A program made the translations under genes and the position numbers. From the NCBI GenBank assembly GCA_021083345.1, contig JAJGRE010000004.1, positions 310,001-374,000 of the forward strand: DNA of 64,000 nucleotides, read 5' to 3'. The stretch is from Calditrichales bacterium MX18-03. Lineage in GTDB: Bacteria > Bacillota > Clostridia > Lutisporales > Lutisporaceae. Shown one piece after another: positions 25,151 through 34,900 of the stretch; within the stretch, counting starts at the first letter, position 1, and every line of letters starts with the position of its first letter. Below the pieces are notes generated by a model. The model worked only from the letters and a program-made list of their open reading frames with translations. It had not been told where the DNA came from and did not search any database.

Positions 25151-26242
25151 ATGTCAAAACCTTACACCGAGATTTGCAAGTCTGCTAAGTATAAGCTTAC
25201 AGGTAATGGGGACAGACGCATCGAACTACTCATTGAGTCCTTTGAGCATATGGACTTATCTATGGATGCTGATATGTATGGTACAGGCAGTATTATCAAT
25301 GATTTTGAGGAAGAGCTCGCTCAGCTTTTAGGAAAGGAAAAAGCTGTATTTTTCCCCAGCGGGACCATGACACAGCAAATTGCCCTTCGAATCTGGTCTG
25401 ATGAAAAAGAATCCAAAAAGGTAGCCTATCACCCGCTTTGTCATTTGGAGATACACGAAAAAGACGGCTTGAAAATGCTTCACCATATGGAATCCATTTT
25501 GCTAGGCAGGGAAGATCGGCTTTTCAATATTGAAGACCTAATATCCGTTGCAGCCCCCATTGCATGCCTGCTGGTCGAATTGCCGCAGAGAGAAATCGGC
25601 GGTCAATTGCCTGCTTGGGATGAACTGGTTGAGCTAGCTCAGTTTTGTAAGGAAAAAGGGATTAAGCTTCATTTGGACGGTGCCCGTCTATTTGAGGTGC
25701 TTCCTTATTACAATAAATCCGCAAGTGATCTCTGCGGACTGTTCGACAGTGTCTATGTCTCCTTTTATAAGGGACTGGGAGGTATTGCAGGGGCTATGCT
25801 TGCAGGCAGCGCTGGATTTGTTGAGCAGTCGAAGGTATGGAAAAGAAGGCATGGCGGCGATCTGATAAGCCTATACCCCTATATCATCAATGCAAGGTAT
25901 TCCATGAATAAACGTATGGGAAACATGAAGGCCTATTGGCAGCACGCATTATCTGTTGCTGAGGGGTTAAATAAGATAGAAGGCATTCGAACGATTCCCG
26001 ATGTCCCTGTTTGCAACATGTTTCATGCGTATTTCGATGCTTCCAAAGAAACCATGGAAAACATCTTTGCCAGTATTATCGAGAAGTATAACCTCTGTTT
26101 GATAGGGAATATCAAAGCCATAGACGGTTTAAGCTGCAAATCCGAGTTCACCTTTGGCGATAGCTTCAGCCTCCTCCCACCGGGACTCTTAGAGGATGCC
26201 TTAAATCACCTTGAGTCAGAAATAAAAAAGCGCCAGGTATAA
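25151..26242 (+). CDS. PLP-dependent beta-eliminating lyase / L-threonine aldolase-like enzyme
   Basis: 363 residues of fold-type I PLP enzymes. Residues near the cofactor: FFPSGTMTQQIAL (phosphate loop), HLDGARLFE (Asp to pyridine N) and the Schiff-base Lys in VSFYKGLGG. This arrangement is that of low-specificity threonine aldolases, which split threonine to glycine and acetaldehyde. A TATAAT about 40 bases upstream and AGGAGG before the ATG support expression as a single gene. Confidence 0.85.
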   Translation: MSKPYTEICKSAKYKLTGNGDRRIELLIESFEHMDLSMDADMYGTGSIINDFEEELAQLLGKEKAVFFPSGTMTQQIALRIWSDEKESKKVAYHPLCHLEIHEKDGLKMLHHMESILLGREDRLFNIEDLISVAAPIACLLVELPQREIGGQLPAWDELVELAQFCKEKGIKLHLDGARLFEVLPYYNKSASDLCGLFDSVYVSFYKGLGGIAGAMLAGSAGFVEQSKVWKRRHGGDLISLYPYIINARYSMNKRMGNMKAYWQHALSVAEGLNKIEGIRTIPDVPVCNMFHAYFDASKETMENIFASIIEKYNLCLIGNIKAIDGLSCKSEFTFGDSFSLLPPGLLEDALNHLESEIKKRQV

Positions 26243-26280
26243 GATTTTGGATTGTCATACCAGGTGCTTATAAAACACAC

Positions 26281-26315
26281 ATCCCAGAAGCATTGTTATA
26301 TCTTGCTTCTGGGAT
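26281..26315. repeat. Hairpin of the CAGAAGCATTG repeat family (copy C)
   Basis: A 12-bp perfect stem (ATCCCAGAAGCA / TGCTTCTGGGAT) with an 11-base loop between convergent genes; it may also act as a terminator. Its core CCCAGAAGCATTG...GCTTCTGGG matches the hairpins at 30485 and 44478, but the flanks do not. Confidence 0.6.
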
Positions 26316-26321
26316 TATTGA

Positions 26322-27824
26322 CTACTTGCCGAATATGCGCTTTAATACACGTTGAAGGACTGATTTCTTCTCAATAGGATTAATATTCTGAAGGTTATCT
26401 GTGCGGCCTTTATTGTCAGCCGCGTCAGTATCAGTGGCATGAGGCATTACGGGCTCAGCGGCAATATTGACCGGTTTTGCCTGATCGATCTTGTGAACCA
26501 CACTCGTCCTCTTGGCTGTTTTATGATTCGGATCAAACTCAACCAGTCGATCTCTGTGCTTCTCACGATGCTGAGGGGGCTTCGCGTGTGATCTTTTCCT
26601 TTGTGCTTCTTTCGGATTGGACTCAGAAGCAATTTGCGGCGGCTTGACCTTCTGTGAATTTGCCTGTACCCAATTCTCGACTTCAGCTTTAGCTGCATTC
26701 AAGTCAGCCTCCAAAGGCAGCTTCTCTTCCGTTATCATAGCGCCTATATGCTCTTCTATCTCATAGAGACTCATAATGTCTTCCCCAGTAACCAAGGTTA
26801 TGGCGCGGCCGGCCTTCCCAGCTCTGCCGGTTCGTCCGATCCTATGCACATAATTGTCTTTATCGTTAGGCACATCATAGTTGATCACCAAAGACAAACC
26901 CTCGATGTGAATACCACGGGCCGCAACATCTGTAGCTACAAGCAAATGAAATTCCCCCTGCTTGAACTGCTGTATGGTCTTCATTCGTCTGCCCTGGGGG
27001 ATCTCTCCGTGAAGCGCGTGAGAAGCATATCCCTTTCGAGATAAAAAGGTTTGAACCCTATCGACAGCGATTCGTGTATTGCAAAAAATCATGCAGCTTT
27101 CCGGTCGCTCAGCCAGAAGCAGCCGATTGAGCTGTAAGTTCTTTTCCTTATGATCCACACGGTAGTATACTTGATGCGTGGTATCCACTGTCTTGGTCTG
27201 CGATTCAATTTCAATTGTCAGTGGGTTTTTCATGTATTCCCTGCATATTTTGCGAATCTCAGCCGGTATGGTAGCTGAAAAAAGGAGCGTCATCCTCTCT
27301 TTGGGCAGCGTTCTGACAATTCTCACCACTTGATCAATGAAGCCCATGTCCAGCATCCTGTCTGCTTCATCAAGCACTAAAAAGCGTATATGTTTGGTTT
27401 CCAGATTTTTTTGACCGATGTGATCATATACCCGTCCGGGTGTTCCGGTTACAATTGAAACACCTTTATTAAGGGCTTGGATTTCAACATTCATACTGTG
27501 CTGTCCATATATCGCTGTTGTCCTGTGCTTAAGATGCTTTGCCATCTGTTTGAGGTCGCTGTCCACCTGTACTGCCAGTTCCCGGGTCGGTGTTAGAATC
27601 AGGCCCTGGGGGCCCACTGCTGTCGGATCGATCATCTGTAGCATGGGAATGCCAAAAACAGCCGTCTTGCCACTGCCCGTCTTAGACATGACTATGAGAT
27701 CTTTCTGATTTAGAATATAGGGAATTGCTTCGCTCTGCACCTCTGTCGGTGTCTTAAAGCCCATCTGTTCTATGGCCTTTAAAATGGGCACTGAAATACC
27801 CAGATCGTTAAAACTACTTTTCAT
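26322..27824 (-). CDS. DEAD-box RNA helicase with basic C-terminal extension
   Basis: 500 residues. Complete motif set: SKTGSGKT, TPTRELA, TGTPGR, VLDEADRMLD, FSATI, ATDVAARGI and HRIGRTGRAG. After about residue 385 comes a low-complexity, Lys/Arg/Pro/Gln-rich tail (KPPQHREKHRDRL) of the kind used to hold RNA. It is the second helicase in 4 kb and keeps the canonical DEAD. Probably cold-shock or ribosome-biogenesis related. Confidence 0.92.
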   Translation of the reverse strand: MKSSFNDLGISVPILKAIEQMGFKTPTEVQSEAIPYILNQKDLIVMSKTGSGKTAVFGIPMLQMIDPTAVGPQGLILTPTRELAVQVDSDLKQMAKHLKHRTTAIYGQHSMNVEIQALNKGVSIVTGTPGRVYDHIGQKNLETKHIRFLVLDEADRMLDMGFIDQVVRIVRTLPKERMTLLFSATIPAEIRKICREYMKNPLTIEIESQTKTVDTTHQVYYRVDHKEKNLQLNRLLLAERPESCMIFCNTRIAVDRVQTFLSRKGYASHALHGEIPQGRRMKTIQQFKQGEFHLLVATDVAARGIHIEGLSLVINYDVPNDKDNYVHRIGRTGRAGKAGRAITLVTGEDIMSLYEIEEHIGAMITEEKLPLEADLNAAKAEVENWVQANSQKVKPPQIASESNPKEAQRKRSHAKPPQHREKHRDRLVEFDPNHKTAKRTSVVHKIDQAKPVNIAAEPVMPHATDTDAADNKGRTDNLQNINPIEKKSVLQRVLKRIFGK

Positions 27825-27948
27825 TTTTATCTTCTTTCATTCTTACAAGATGCTTCCATTATACCATTTACTTCTAAAACTGTGTACCAGCTAATGTCTA
27901 GTTTTTCTGCAAAGCTCATTCAATTATACACCCATCCGTACGGAAAAA

Positions 27949-28146
27949 TCAAAACCTGTATCTTTCATTTTTTATATCTTCGATAACTTTTTGAAATTTT
28001 CCTTCGCTTAATATCTCATGGGTAATAAACGCTCCATTTTTCTTTAAGTACCCATCAAGGCATTTTTTATCTGATATGGCACAGCAAATGTGTTCATTAT
28101 CAATATTCTCTTTATTTAAAATAACAACTTCTACAGCATGATCCAT
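27949..28146 (-). pseudogene. Internally deleted YoaP-type GNAT acetyltransferase remnant
   Basis: 65 residues, with AAAGGAG before the ATG. The first part (ILNKENIDNEHICCAISDKK) is what I know as the N-terminus of YoaP-type acetyltransferases, and the last part (GAFITHEILSEGKFQKVI) as their extreme C-terminus. The full family is about 250 residues, so the whole acetyltransferase core seems to be missing in frame. It may be a non-functional relic or a tiny residual protein. Identification is from memory of the family. Confidence 0.55.
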
Positions 28147-28278
28147 TTTGGATACTCCTTTCTCTGATTATGCAAAAATAATAGCACTATACGTTTGACA
28201 GCATTATGTCATATTACCAAAGACCTAAGAATGTTGCTAATGTACTTATTGTCTATGCAGGAAATATGAAACTCATAG

Positions 28279-30372
28279 TCAATAGCATTTAAGCAATGGA
28301 GAAGGTTCTTGTGTTTCATTACTTAGGAAATGCGTCAATTCTCCACAATATGTCAAATCCAATCGATGCATAGCTCGGGTACAGGCAACATACAACATGC
28401 TTCTGTCCAAATCCGTATGATAGGTGTCAGAACAAACGGAAGGTACTATTACTTGGTCAAACTCCAGCCCCTTGGCCATATGGGCCGCTGTAATTGTTAT
28501 TCCGTCCTTAAGCTCAGTGCTGCCAAAGTCCAGCAGATAAACATCGTTGTATTTGTCTTTGACTTGTTGGTAAATCTCAGCTGCCTGCTCCTGTGTTTTA
28601 CATACGATCCCTAGCGAATTGTAACCTGATTTTACATAATCATTCATCAAGTGCCTGATCTCTTCCGATTGACCCTCTAAAGCTGCACATTTCCTTATTG
28701 TGGGTACCTCACCATGCCGCTCAATTGGAACCAGCCTGCCGTTGCTCTTGATCTTTTGTGCGAAGTTTGTGATTTCAATCGTTGAGCGATAGCTTTTGCG
28801 CAATTCCATATAGTCGGCATCCCAAAAAACACTTTTTAGAAGCTCAGGGGAGGACGCGGTATGAGGATTAACCGATTGGAAGCTGTCGCCCAAAATAGTC
28901 ATTTTACAGTGAAACAGCTTCTTTATGACCGCGTATTGTATAGGCGTATAGTCTTGCATTTCATCCACCAGCAAATGCTTTACATGCTTAAAGCCTGTTT
29001 CCATTCCTTCGAAAAACATCTTTGTATATACATAAGGGAATACGTCTGCATACTCAAGCTTATCCTTCTGTATGAACTGGAATAATTCCGGCTTTTCAAT
29101 ATCATGATAGAAATTCTTATATAACGAAAGTGTGTCCTTGAATTTGTACATTTTTAGGACAGCGTTCTTAACCTTTTTTACAATCGGGTGTTTTATTCCT
29201 TTACCATTCCTTGTTTCTCTATTTTCTATAATATCCTGTGCCATTTTCTCCAGCCTTTTTTCGACAGGCATCCTTTTAAGGGCTTTATATCTTTGCATCA
29301 AGTACTCTTTTGATACGTTAATACCTTCAATGCAAATATCTGTGGGAGAAAAGTATTCAGTGTCTGCCTTCTTTAGATACGAATCAAGCTCTCTTACATA
29401 ATCCATAGCAGCTTTGTATCTTATTCGTTCAATGGTTCTACTATCTTCTGAACGCATCAGGTCCGCGACTTGCTGACTGAAGGATTGAAAATCCAGCCTC
29501 CCTGCCAGCTCGTTCGCTGCAATTTCCTCCATGCCCATTTCCATGATTTCTTCTTCGCCCAGCTCTGGAAGGACGTTTGAAATATAATCGGAGAAGACTT
29601 GATTCGGCGAAATGATCAAGATATCTTTTGAGGTCAGATTTTCTTTGTAACGATATAACAAAAACGCAACTCTGTGCAGTGCGATGGACGTCTTTCCGGA
29701 TCCAGCCACTCCCTGAATGATCAAGACCTCCGAACTTTCATTCCGGATAATGCTGTTTTGTTCTCTTTGTATCGTTGCGACAATGTTCTTCATCTTCTCA
29801 TCAGAAGTACGGCTAAGCTCCTTTTGTAAAACATCGTCTCCTATATTCAGTGCACTTTCCAGCATGTACTCCATCTGACTATCTTTAATCTTGTATTGTC
29901 TTTTCAAACAAATATCGCCGCAAATCCTTCCCATGGGCGCCGTGTAATAGGCATTGCCCATTTCAAAATCATAAAACATGCTGGAAACCGGTGCACGCCA
30001 GTCATAGATCAGCACCTCATTCCCACTTTCATCTTCGAAGGAATGTATTCCAATATAAAAAGGCGTTTCTTTTATTTCGCCATTCTCACGAAAATCGATT
30101 CTTCCAAAATAGGGAGAAGCTATCAGTTTAGCGATTTTTTGTTTTTGCACAATGGCTTTTTCTCCGAAACCGATGGTTTCATGGACAGCCATGCGGTTCG
30201 CCGCTTTTTCGGCAAGATCCAGCTGCGCATTGTTTTCCCAGATATATCTCTTCGTTTCTTGAATCGCATTGGCATAAACGGATATCTTTTGGTCGATGGC
30301 CTGGTATGCTGCTTTCAATTTTTTCAATATCTCATAGAGATACTGTCTTTCTTCTTTCTCTGTCTTATTCAA
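28279..30372 (-). CDS. helD: HelD-type superfamily-1 helicase (RNA polymerase recycling factor)
   Basis: 697 residues. The N-terminal coiled coil (about 1-70) is the HelD arm that enters RNA polymerase. A 1A domain has Walker A GVAGSGKTS, preceded by RNESSEVLIIQ. Later motifs are LLVDEMQDYTPIQ (motif II), GDSFQSVNP (III), LRKSYRST (IV) and TAAHMAKGLEFDQVI (V), with YVACTRAMHRL as motif VI. HelD uses ATP to release stalled polymerase from DNA. ATG at 30372 is plausible. Monocistronic. Confidence 0.92.
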   Translation of the reverse strand: MNKTEKEERQYLYEILKKLKAAYQAIDQKISVYANAIQETKRYIWENNAQLDLAEKAANRMAVHETIGFGEKAIVQKQKIAKLIASPYFGRIDFRENGEIKETPFYIGIHSFEDESGNEVLIYDWRAPVSSMFYDFEMGNAYYTAPMGRICGDICLKRQYKIKDSQMEYMLESALNIGDDVLQKELSRTSDEKMKNIVATIQREQNSIIRNESSEVLIIQGVAGSGKTSIALHRVAFLLYRYKENLTSKDILIISPNQVFSDYISNVLPELGEEEIMEMGMEEIAANELAGRLDFQSFSQQVADLMRSEDSRTIERIRYKAAMDYVRELDSYLKKADTEYFSPTDICIEGINVSKEYLMQRYKALKRMPVEKRLEKMAQDIIENRETRNGKGIKHPIVKKVKNAVLKMYKFKDTLSLYKNFYHDIEKPELFQFIQKDKLEYADVFPYVYTKMFFEGMETGFKHVKHLLVDEMQDYTPIQYAVIKKLFHCKMTILGDSFQSVNPHTASSPELLKSVFWDADYMELRKSYRSTIEITNFAQKIKSNGRLVPIERHGEVPTIRKCAALEGQSEEIRHLMNDYVKSGYNSLGIVCKTQEQAAEIYQQVKDKYNDVYLLDFGSTELKDGITITAAHMAKGLEFDQVIVPSVCSDTYHTDLDRSMLYVACTRAMHRLDLTYCGELTHFLSNETQEPSPLLKCY

Positions 30373-30484
30373 CGTTGATTTACACCGCCTTTGTCAAATC
30401 AAAGGTAATTATAATGCTTTCTTTAATAAGCTTGAGGCCAATCTGTCAACTTGTCAACTTATTTCCCTTCATGTCTTTATAACT

Positions 30485-30556
30485 AAACAGCCCAGAAGCA
30501 TTGATACATAATGCTTCTGGGCTGTTTTGGCATTTAGTTGTGAAACGGTTCACCGT
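30485..30556 (+). repeat. Dispersed hairpin repeat, copy A
   Basis: A perfect hairpin (ACAGCCCAGAAGCATT / AATGCTTCTGGGCTGT) is followed by GGCATTTAGTTGTGAAACGG. The whole 72-base block is repeated at 44478-44549 with about 85% identity by eye. Downstream it runs into the left inverted repeat of the GNAT unit. Confidence 0.75.
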
Positions 30557-30658
30557 ACTGCTCTAACTGCGGTTTTTTGCATGGTAAAATAGTCAAAAGG
30601 AACTGTCCTTTTTGACTCTACTACATAACCTAGGTTATTAAATATAGCTACCTCTACA

Positions 30659-31153
30659 TTAACCAATTTCCTTTCCCATATACACAACGCTAAAATACTT
30701 ATTAAACTTCTTTCCTATATTTTTTAGCTGACCATATTCAGCAAACCCATTTTTCTCATGAAATTTAATACTGTTGATATTTTCAGATGAAATATCTGCT
30801 AATAATTTTTTGATACCTCTTTTTTTCGCTTCAGTTTCAAGTTTTTCTAAGGCAAGAGTACCAATACCTTTACCCGTATAATCAGGATGAATAAAATACA
30901 TTATTTCAGCTACTTCTGAAAATGTTGAATAAGACCCATAAGGTTCTAATACACAAAACCCAACAACTCCATTTTGACTATTTTTAATAGCGTATCCACA
31001 ATGAACCTCTGATGCGTCTATAAAGTTTAGAAAATGCTCATTTTTAACAGCTTCTTCTCTATAAGCAGCAAATGTTTCTTCGATATAGTAGTTTAAAATG
31101 CTAACAACCGCTTCTTGATGTTCAAGTTTTAAACTTTCAAATGTAAAGTTCAT
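30659..31153 (-). CDS. GNAT-family N-acetyltransferase (phosphinothricin-acetyltransferase-like)
   Basis: 164 residues. The acetyl-CoA loop is in YTGKGIGTLALEKLE, followed by the typical SSENINSIKFHEKNGF segment; ETFAAYREE near residue 25 fits the PAT-like group. Such enzymes acetylate small amines or amino-acid analogues. ATG at 31153 has AGAGGA eight bases upstream. It is markedly AT-rich and lies between inverted repeats, suggesting acquisition. Confidence 0.85.
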   Translation of the reverse strand: MNFTFESLKLEHQEAVVSILNYYIEETFAAYREEAVKNEHFLNFIDASEVHCGYAIKNSQNGVVGFCVLEPYGSYSTFSEVAEIMYFIHPDYTGKGIGTLALEKLETEAKKRGIKKLLADISSENINSIKFHEKNGFAEYGQLKNIGKKFNKYFSVVYMGKEIG

Positions 31154-31216
31154 TAAATATTCCTCTTTTCTCAATTGAATTGATATTTATATTTGGAACC
31201 TCAGGTGCTTTCCCAG

Positions 31217-31360
31217 TTATATTATCCCATATATACAATTATTTAGATAGGTAATAAACAATTTATTTATAATTCCTTCATGAGCAACTATTGCACTCCT
31301 CCCATATTTAGAAGTTGATAATATTTCTGAAAATACTTCTTCTATTCTCATTCTAAACAT
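31217..31360 (-). pseudogene. Possible relic of a histidine-phosphatase (phosphoglycerate mutase-like) gene
   Basis: 47 codons. The segment YGRSAIVAHEGIINKLF resembles the C-terminal catalytic strand of histidine phosphatases, where a HG or HE pair supplies catalytic residues. No N-terminal RHG motif exists upstream, and there is no good ribosome site. Short and tentative. Confidence 0.3.
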
Positions 31361-31584
31361 GGTGGATTGCAGCCTGCTCTTATGTCATTAAGTGGAGTTG
31401 TATATTTTCTTGTCCTAGCAATGGCTTTTTCTAGTAATATCAATACTTTATAAGAAAACCGCAGTTATTTATGGTACGGTTCACCGTAACATCGGCAAAT
31501 GATAAAGGTTTTTTTGCCAATCACTCCTCTAAGTTGGCAGATTGACAGAGTGGCACTCTCCTATACAATTTCATATCAAAATGT

Positions 31585-31738
31585 ACGGTTAAGTATAATT
31601 CAAATGGAAGTGCTGTTACTAACATAACTGTGGCACAAACGCTAAACTTTATGCGCCGGAATTCCCAACAGAGAAAGGATGCAAGTTCGTAGGTTGGCAC
31701 ACCTCTGCAAGCGGAGGTAAAAAGTTGCTTTTCCATAT
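31585..31738 (+). pseudogene. Frameshifted InlB-type (Listeria-Bacteroides) repeat relic
   Basis: Reading + strand gives TVKYNSNGSAVTNITVA from 31585, then after a frame change near 31635 NAKLYAPEFPTEKGCKFVGW and HTSASGGKK. Joined, this is a good match to the InlB B-repeat consensus (VxFxxNGGxxV...PxxxGYxFxGWYTxxxGGxx). Only one repeat survives, with no signal peptide or anchor. The rest of the gap 31361-31927 holds an inverted repeat end, this relic and a terminator-like hairpin; I see no intact gene. Confidence 0.55.
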
Positions 31739-31788
31739 AACGTCACGTAATGTCACACTTAAACTACATACTCACGTTATAACAAACT

Positions 31789-31831
31789 AAAAGCCTATAC
31801 TACGGTTTTTCACTCAATAGTATAGGCTTTT
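31789..31831. terminator. 14-bp hairpin terminator
   Basis: AAAAGCCTATACTA and TAGTATAGGCTTTT pair around a 15-base loop, with A and T runs on both sides. It lies between the InlB relic and the end of the LRR gene and could terminate either direction. Confidence 0.7.
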
Positions 31832-31927
31832 TATGTACTCTGAATCGGAGTATAAGGTGCCAGGCTCTGGAGTTATCTATGAGTCCTTTTCATCTGAGAC
31901 CCACGTTTTTATTGCATATTCCGGTGC

Positions 31928-34900
31928 TTACTTTTCCTCCGGCAGTGCAGGCAGATCTGCAACCGCAGAACGTCCTTCTACAAGGAAATTGCCATTTTGT
32001 GCCTTATAACCAGCCTTGGAATTCTTAGGGATATGTATTTTCCCATATTTCAAAAAGGCTTCATCTTCAAAGTTGAATATCGCAATATCATAACCCTCAA
32101 TTGATAACAAGTTGATTCTCGTGCAGTTCGGAATATTGAAGAAGGTAAAGGTTTCAACCATACCCAAGGTAGAGCTTAAGGTTACTGTTTTTAATGGTTT
32201 GATATTATTGAATGACCGCGGGGCTAGCTCTATAACTCCATCTGGTATTATAACTTCTTCCAGATTTGAATGATTGAAGGCGCTGTGTCCTATATACTTA
32301 CAACCCCATGGTGCGATGGTCATCTTTTTCAGAGCAGCACCCCAAAAGGATGAGTCGCCGATTGTAATAACATTCTTCGGAATAAAGATGAAATCCAATC
32401 CACAAAATGCAAATGTCCTGTATTCTATTTTTTTGTATTTCGCATTGAGAGGAAGCTTAATCGACTTCAAGCTGGTACATTCCTCAAAGCTACTATCTTC
32501 AATATATTCAATGCTGTCCGGCAAGTTTATTTTTTTGAGGCTAGTACACTCCATAAACACCCCATAGTCCTCCGCATTAGCTCCACTACGATCTTCAGCA
32601 GGTACATCCTCACCTACATTGGTCAAACCCTCGGGCAGGCTTATTTCCACCAAACCGGTGCAGCTTTTAAATGCTGCGGAACGAATGACTTTCAAGGATT
32701 TTGGAAGGATAACATTCTTGAGACGCGTACAAGACATAAAAGCAAATTTACCGATTTTTTTAACACTGTCATTTATTTCGACTGTTTCAAGATTTTGACA
32801 TCTACCGAAAATATTATCAGACAGGTCTATGCTGCTATTTATGATTGCACTTTTTATATTAGAAGCAAAAAAAGCATAAGTGCCCATGGTCTTAACTGAT
32901 TTTGGAATCACCAGTTCTCCTGCAATCGGGGTACTGGCAAATGCACTACTCCCAATATTTTCTATACCCTCCGGGAGAAGAAGACTTTTTAGCTGGCTCG
33001 CTCCAAAAGCTCCCGTTTCAACTGTTTTAATCCCGGCCGGCAAAGTCACATTCTCAATGCTGGTATAACTGAAAGCTTCTGCGTTTATAGTGGTGACCGT
33101 TGCCGGCAGCACCAGCGTTTTTGCCGTTCTTGCATTCGGATACGCATAGACTTTAGTCAGGTCTTTGCTATAGAGTATTCCCTCGTCCTGAATGACAAAG
33201 CTCTGGTTTGCCGGGTCCAAGCTTATTGCAACCAGCTTATCCGCCATTAAAAACGGATTGATTCCGATGCTGTTTAGCGTTGCCGGCAGCTGGATATTCA
33301 TCAAGGACGCGCACCCCTTGAAAGCATAATCCTCAATTGAGGTTACTATCGGCATGCTGACATTTGTCAACGACGTACATCCAATAAAAGCAAAATCCCC
33401 AATGGAAGTGACTGCCGGAAGCTTGGCATCTGTCAATGCAGTACAATTAGTAAAAGTCCCTTCATTTATTCTTTTGATATTGGCTGGTATACTGATTGAC
33501 TTCAAGCTTGTACAATACGTAAAAGCGCCATCTCCCAAAGTAGTTACGCTATCCGGCAGCCTGATACCGGTGATCGGAGTCCATCCAAAGGCGCCATTGC
33601 CAATGGTTGTGAGTCCTTCCGGCAGGTTGATTTCAGCTAATTTGCCACAATCGTTGAAGGTCATGTCCCCGATGGTCCTTATGGACTTCGGCAATGTCAC
33701 ACTTTTTATTCCGGTTTTCAAAAACGCACCGTAGCCTGTCGTCACAAGGCCTTCTGAGAAGTGGATATCTGTTAACATTCTGTTATTGGCAAAGGCCTCA
33801 TCCAGAATGGTCGTGACGGAGGAAGGCAAGGTAAGCTTCTTAACCGGCATGAAATTAAAAGCATATTTACCGATGGTAGTAACCTTGTCTGATATAGAAG
33901 CATCAATCCCCGCCTGTAAATTGGGATTTGCAGCCTTGAGCTGCTCTTTTGTCTCATAGCTGCTCAAAACCCCGTCAGAGTCTGTATCAAAAAACATGAT
34001 CGAATTGCCGGACTGCTTGGGATAAGGCACTTTGGCCCTGTTATTGGACACAAGGGCTGTACTTCCGTAATACAAGGAGTACTGAAGTCCAATGTTAGCG
34101 CCGGATTCGGGTGTAAGCGGTGAAAAATCAAGATTATCTGCCAACACATCGAAGCTTCCATCAAGGTTGGTCCCCTTAAGGTCCCACAACGCCGCCTTGT
34201 CGCTGTAGGTGATGGGAATGACGACGGTGGTGCCTGCTTTAAGCGGCGTGGTCAGAAGGTTCGGACTCCATGCCTTCTTGCCTGCCGGTGAAAGCTGCAG
34301 GCTGGTGTAATCTGCAGTGGTCTCATTCTTGACATTGAAATTGACCGTCATGGTACCATTGCCCACCGGCAGGCCAGCCTTGGGTGCTACTTTGCTATAA
34401 GCCAATACACCGCGATAGTCATCAAAAGACCCAAGCAGAATATTTCCCCCATTGGCTGCAGTAATGCCTGTGAAATCAACGTCTTCAGCCGTGTTCCCCA
34501 TGTTCCCACCGACTCTGATATCCCATTTTGCGTTCTTCGGGCTGAAGGTGATGGGTATATCGGCTGTCGCACCTGCCAAAAGAGGTGCTTTAAGCAGGTT
34601 TTGGCCCCATTCTTCCTTGTCAGGCAATGAGAGCTGTATACAATCGATTTCTTTATCCGTTTGATTCTTAAAACTAAAAGCGACAGTGGACGTATCGCTG
34701 CCCAGTGCCAGGCCGGCAACCGCCGCACCTGCCTTATTGAAAATAACAGCTCCCGGCATTGGATCCAGCGTTTGAAATATAATCAAGCCTCCGCTCGCTG
34801 CTGTAATTCCACGAAAATCAAGCTGCTCAAATCTACTATCCCAATCCGGTAAATCCGCTGTTCTAAACACAAGATCATAGCTCTCAATGTTTGGATTGAA

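Larger units (their letters stand above)
30545..31487. mobile_element. Inverted-repeat-bounded unit carrying a GNAT gene
   Basis: 30545-30576 and 31455-31487 are inverted copies: ACGGTTCACCGTAC + 6 bases + AACTGCGGTTTT against ACGGTGAACCGTAC + 7 bases + AACTGCGGTTTT. The roughly 940 bases between are AT-rich compared with the neighbours and hold one acetyltransferase gene plus a short relic. No transposase is present, so mobility would depend on an enzyme elsewhere. No target duplication was found. Confidence 0.45.

Noticed and set aside
31521-31736. 71-codon minus-strand frame
   Set aside because: It is antisense to the InlB-repeat relic; the plus-strand reading matches a known repeat, this one does not.
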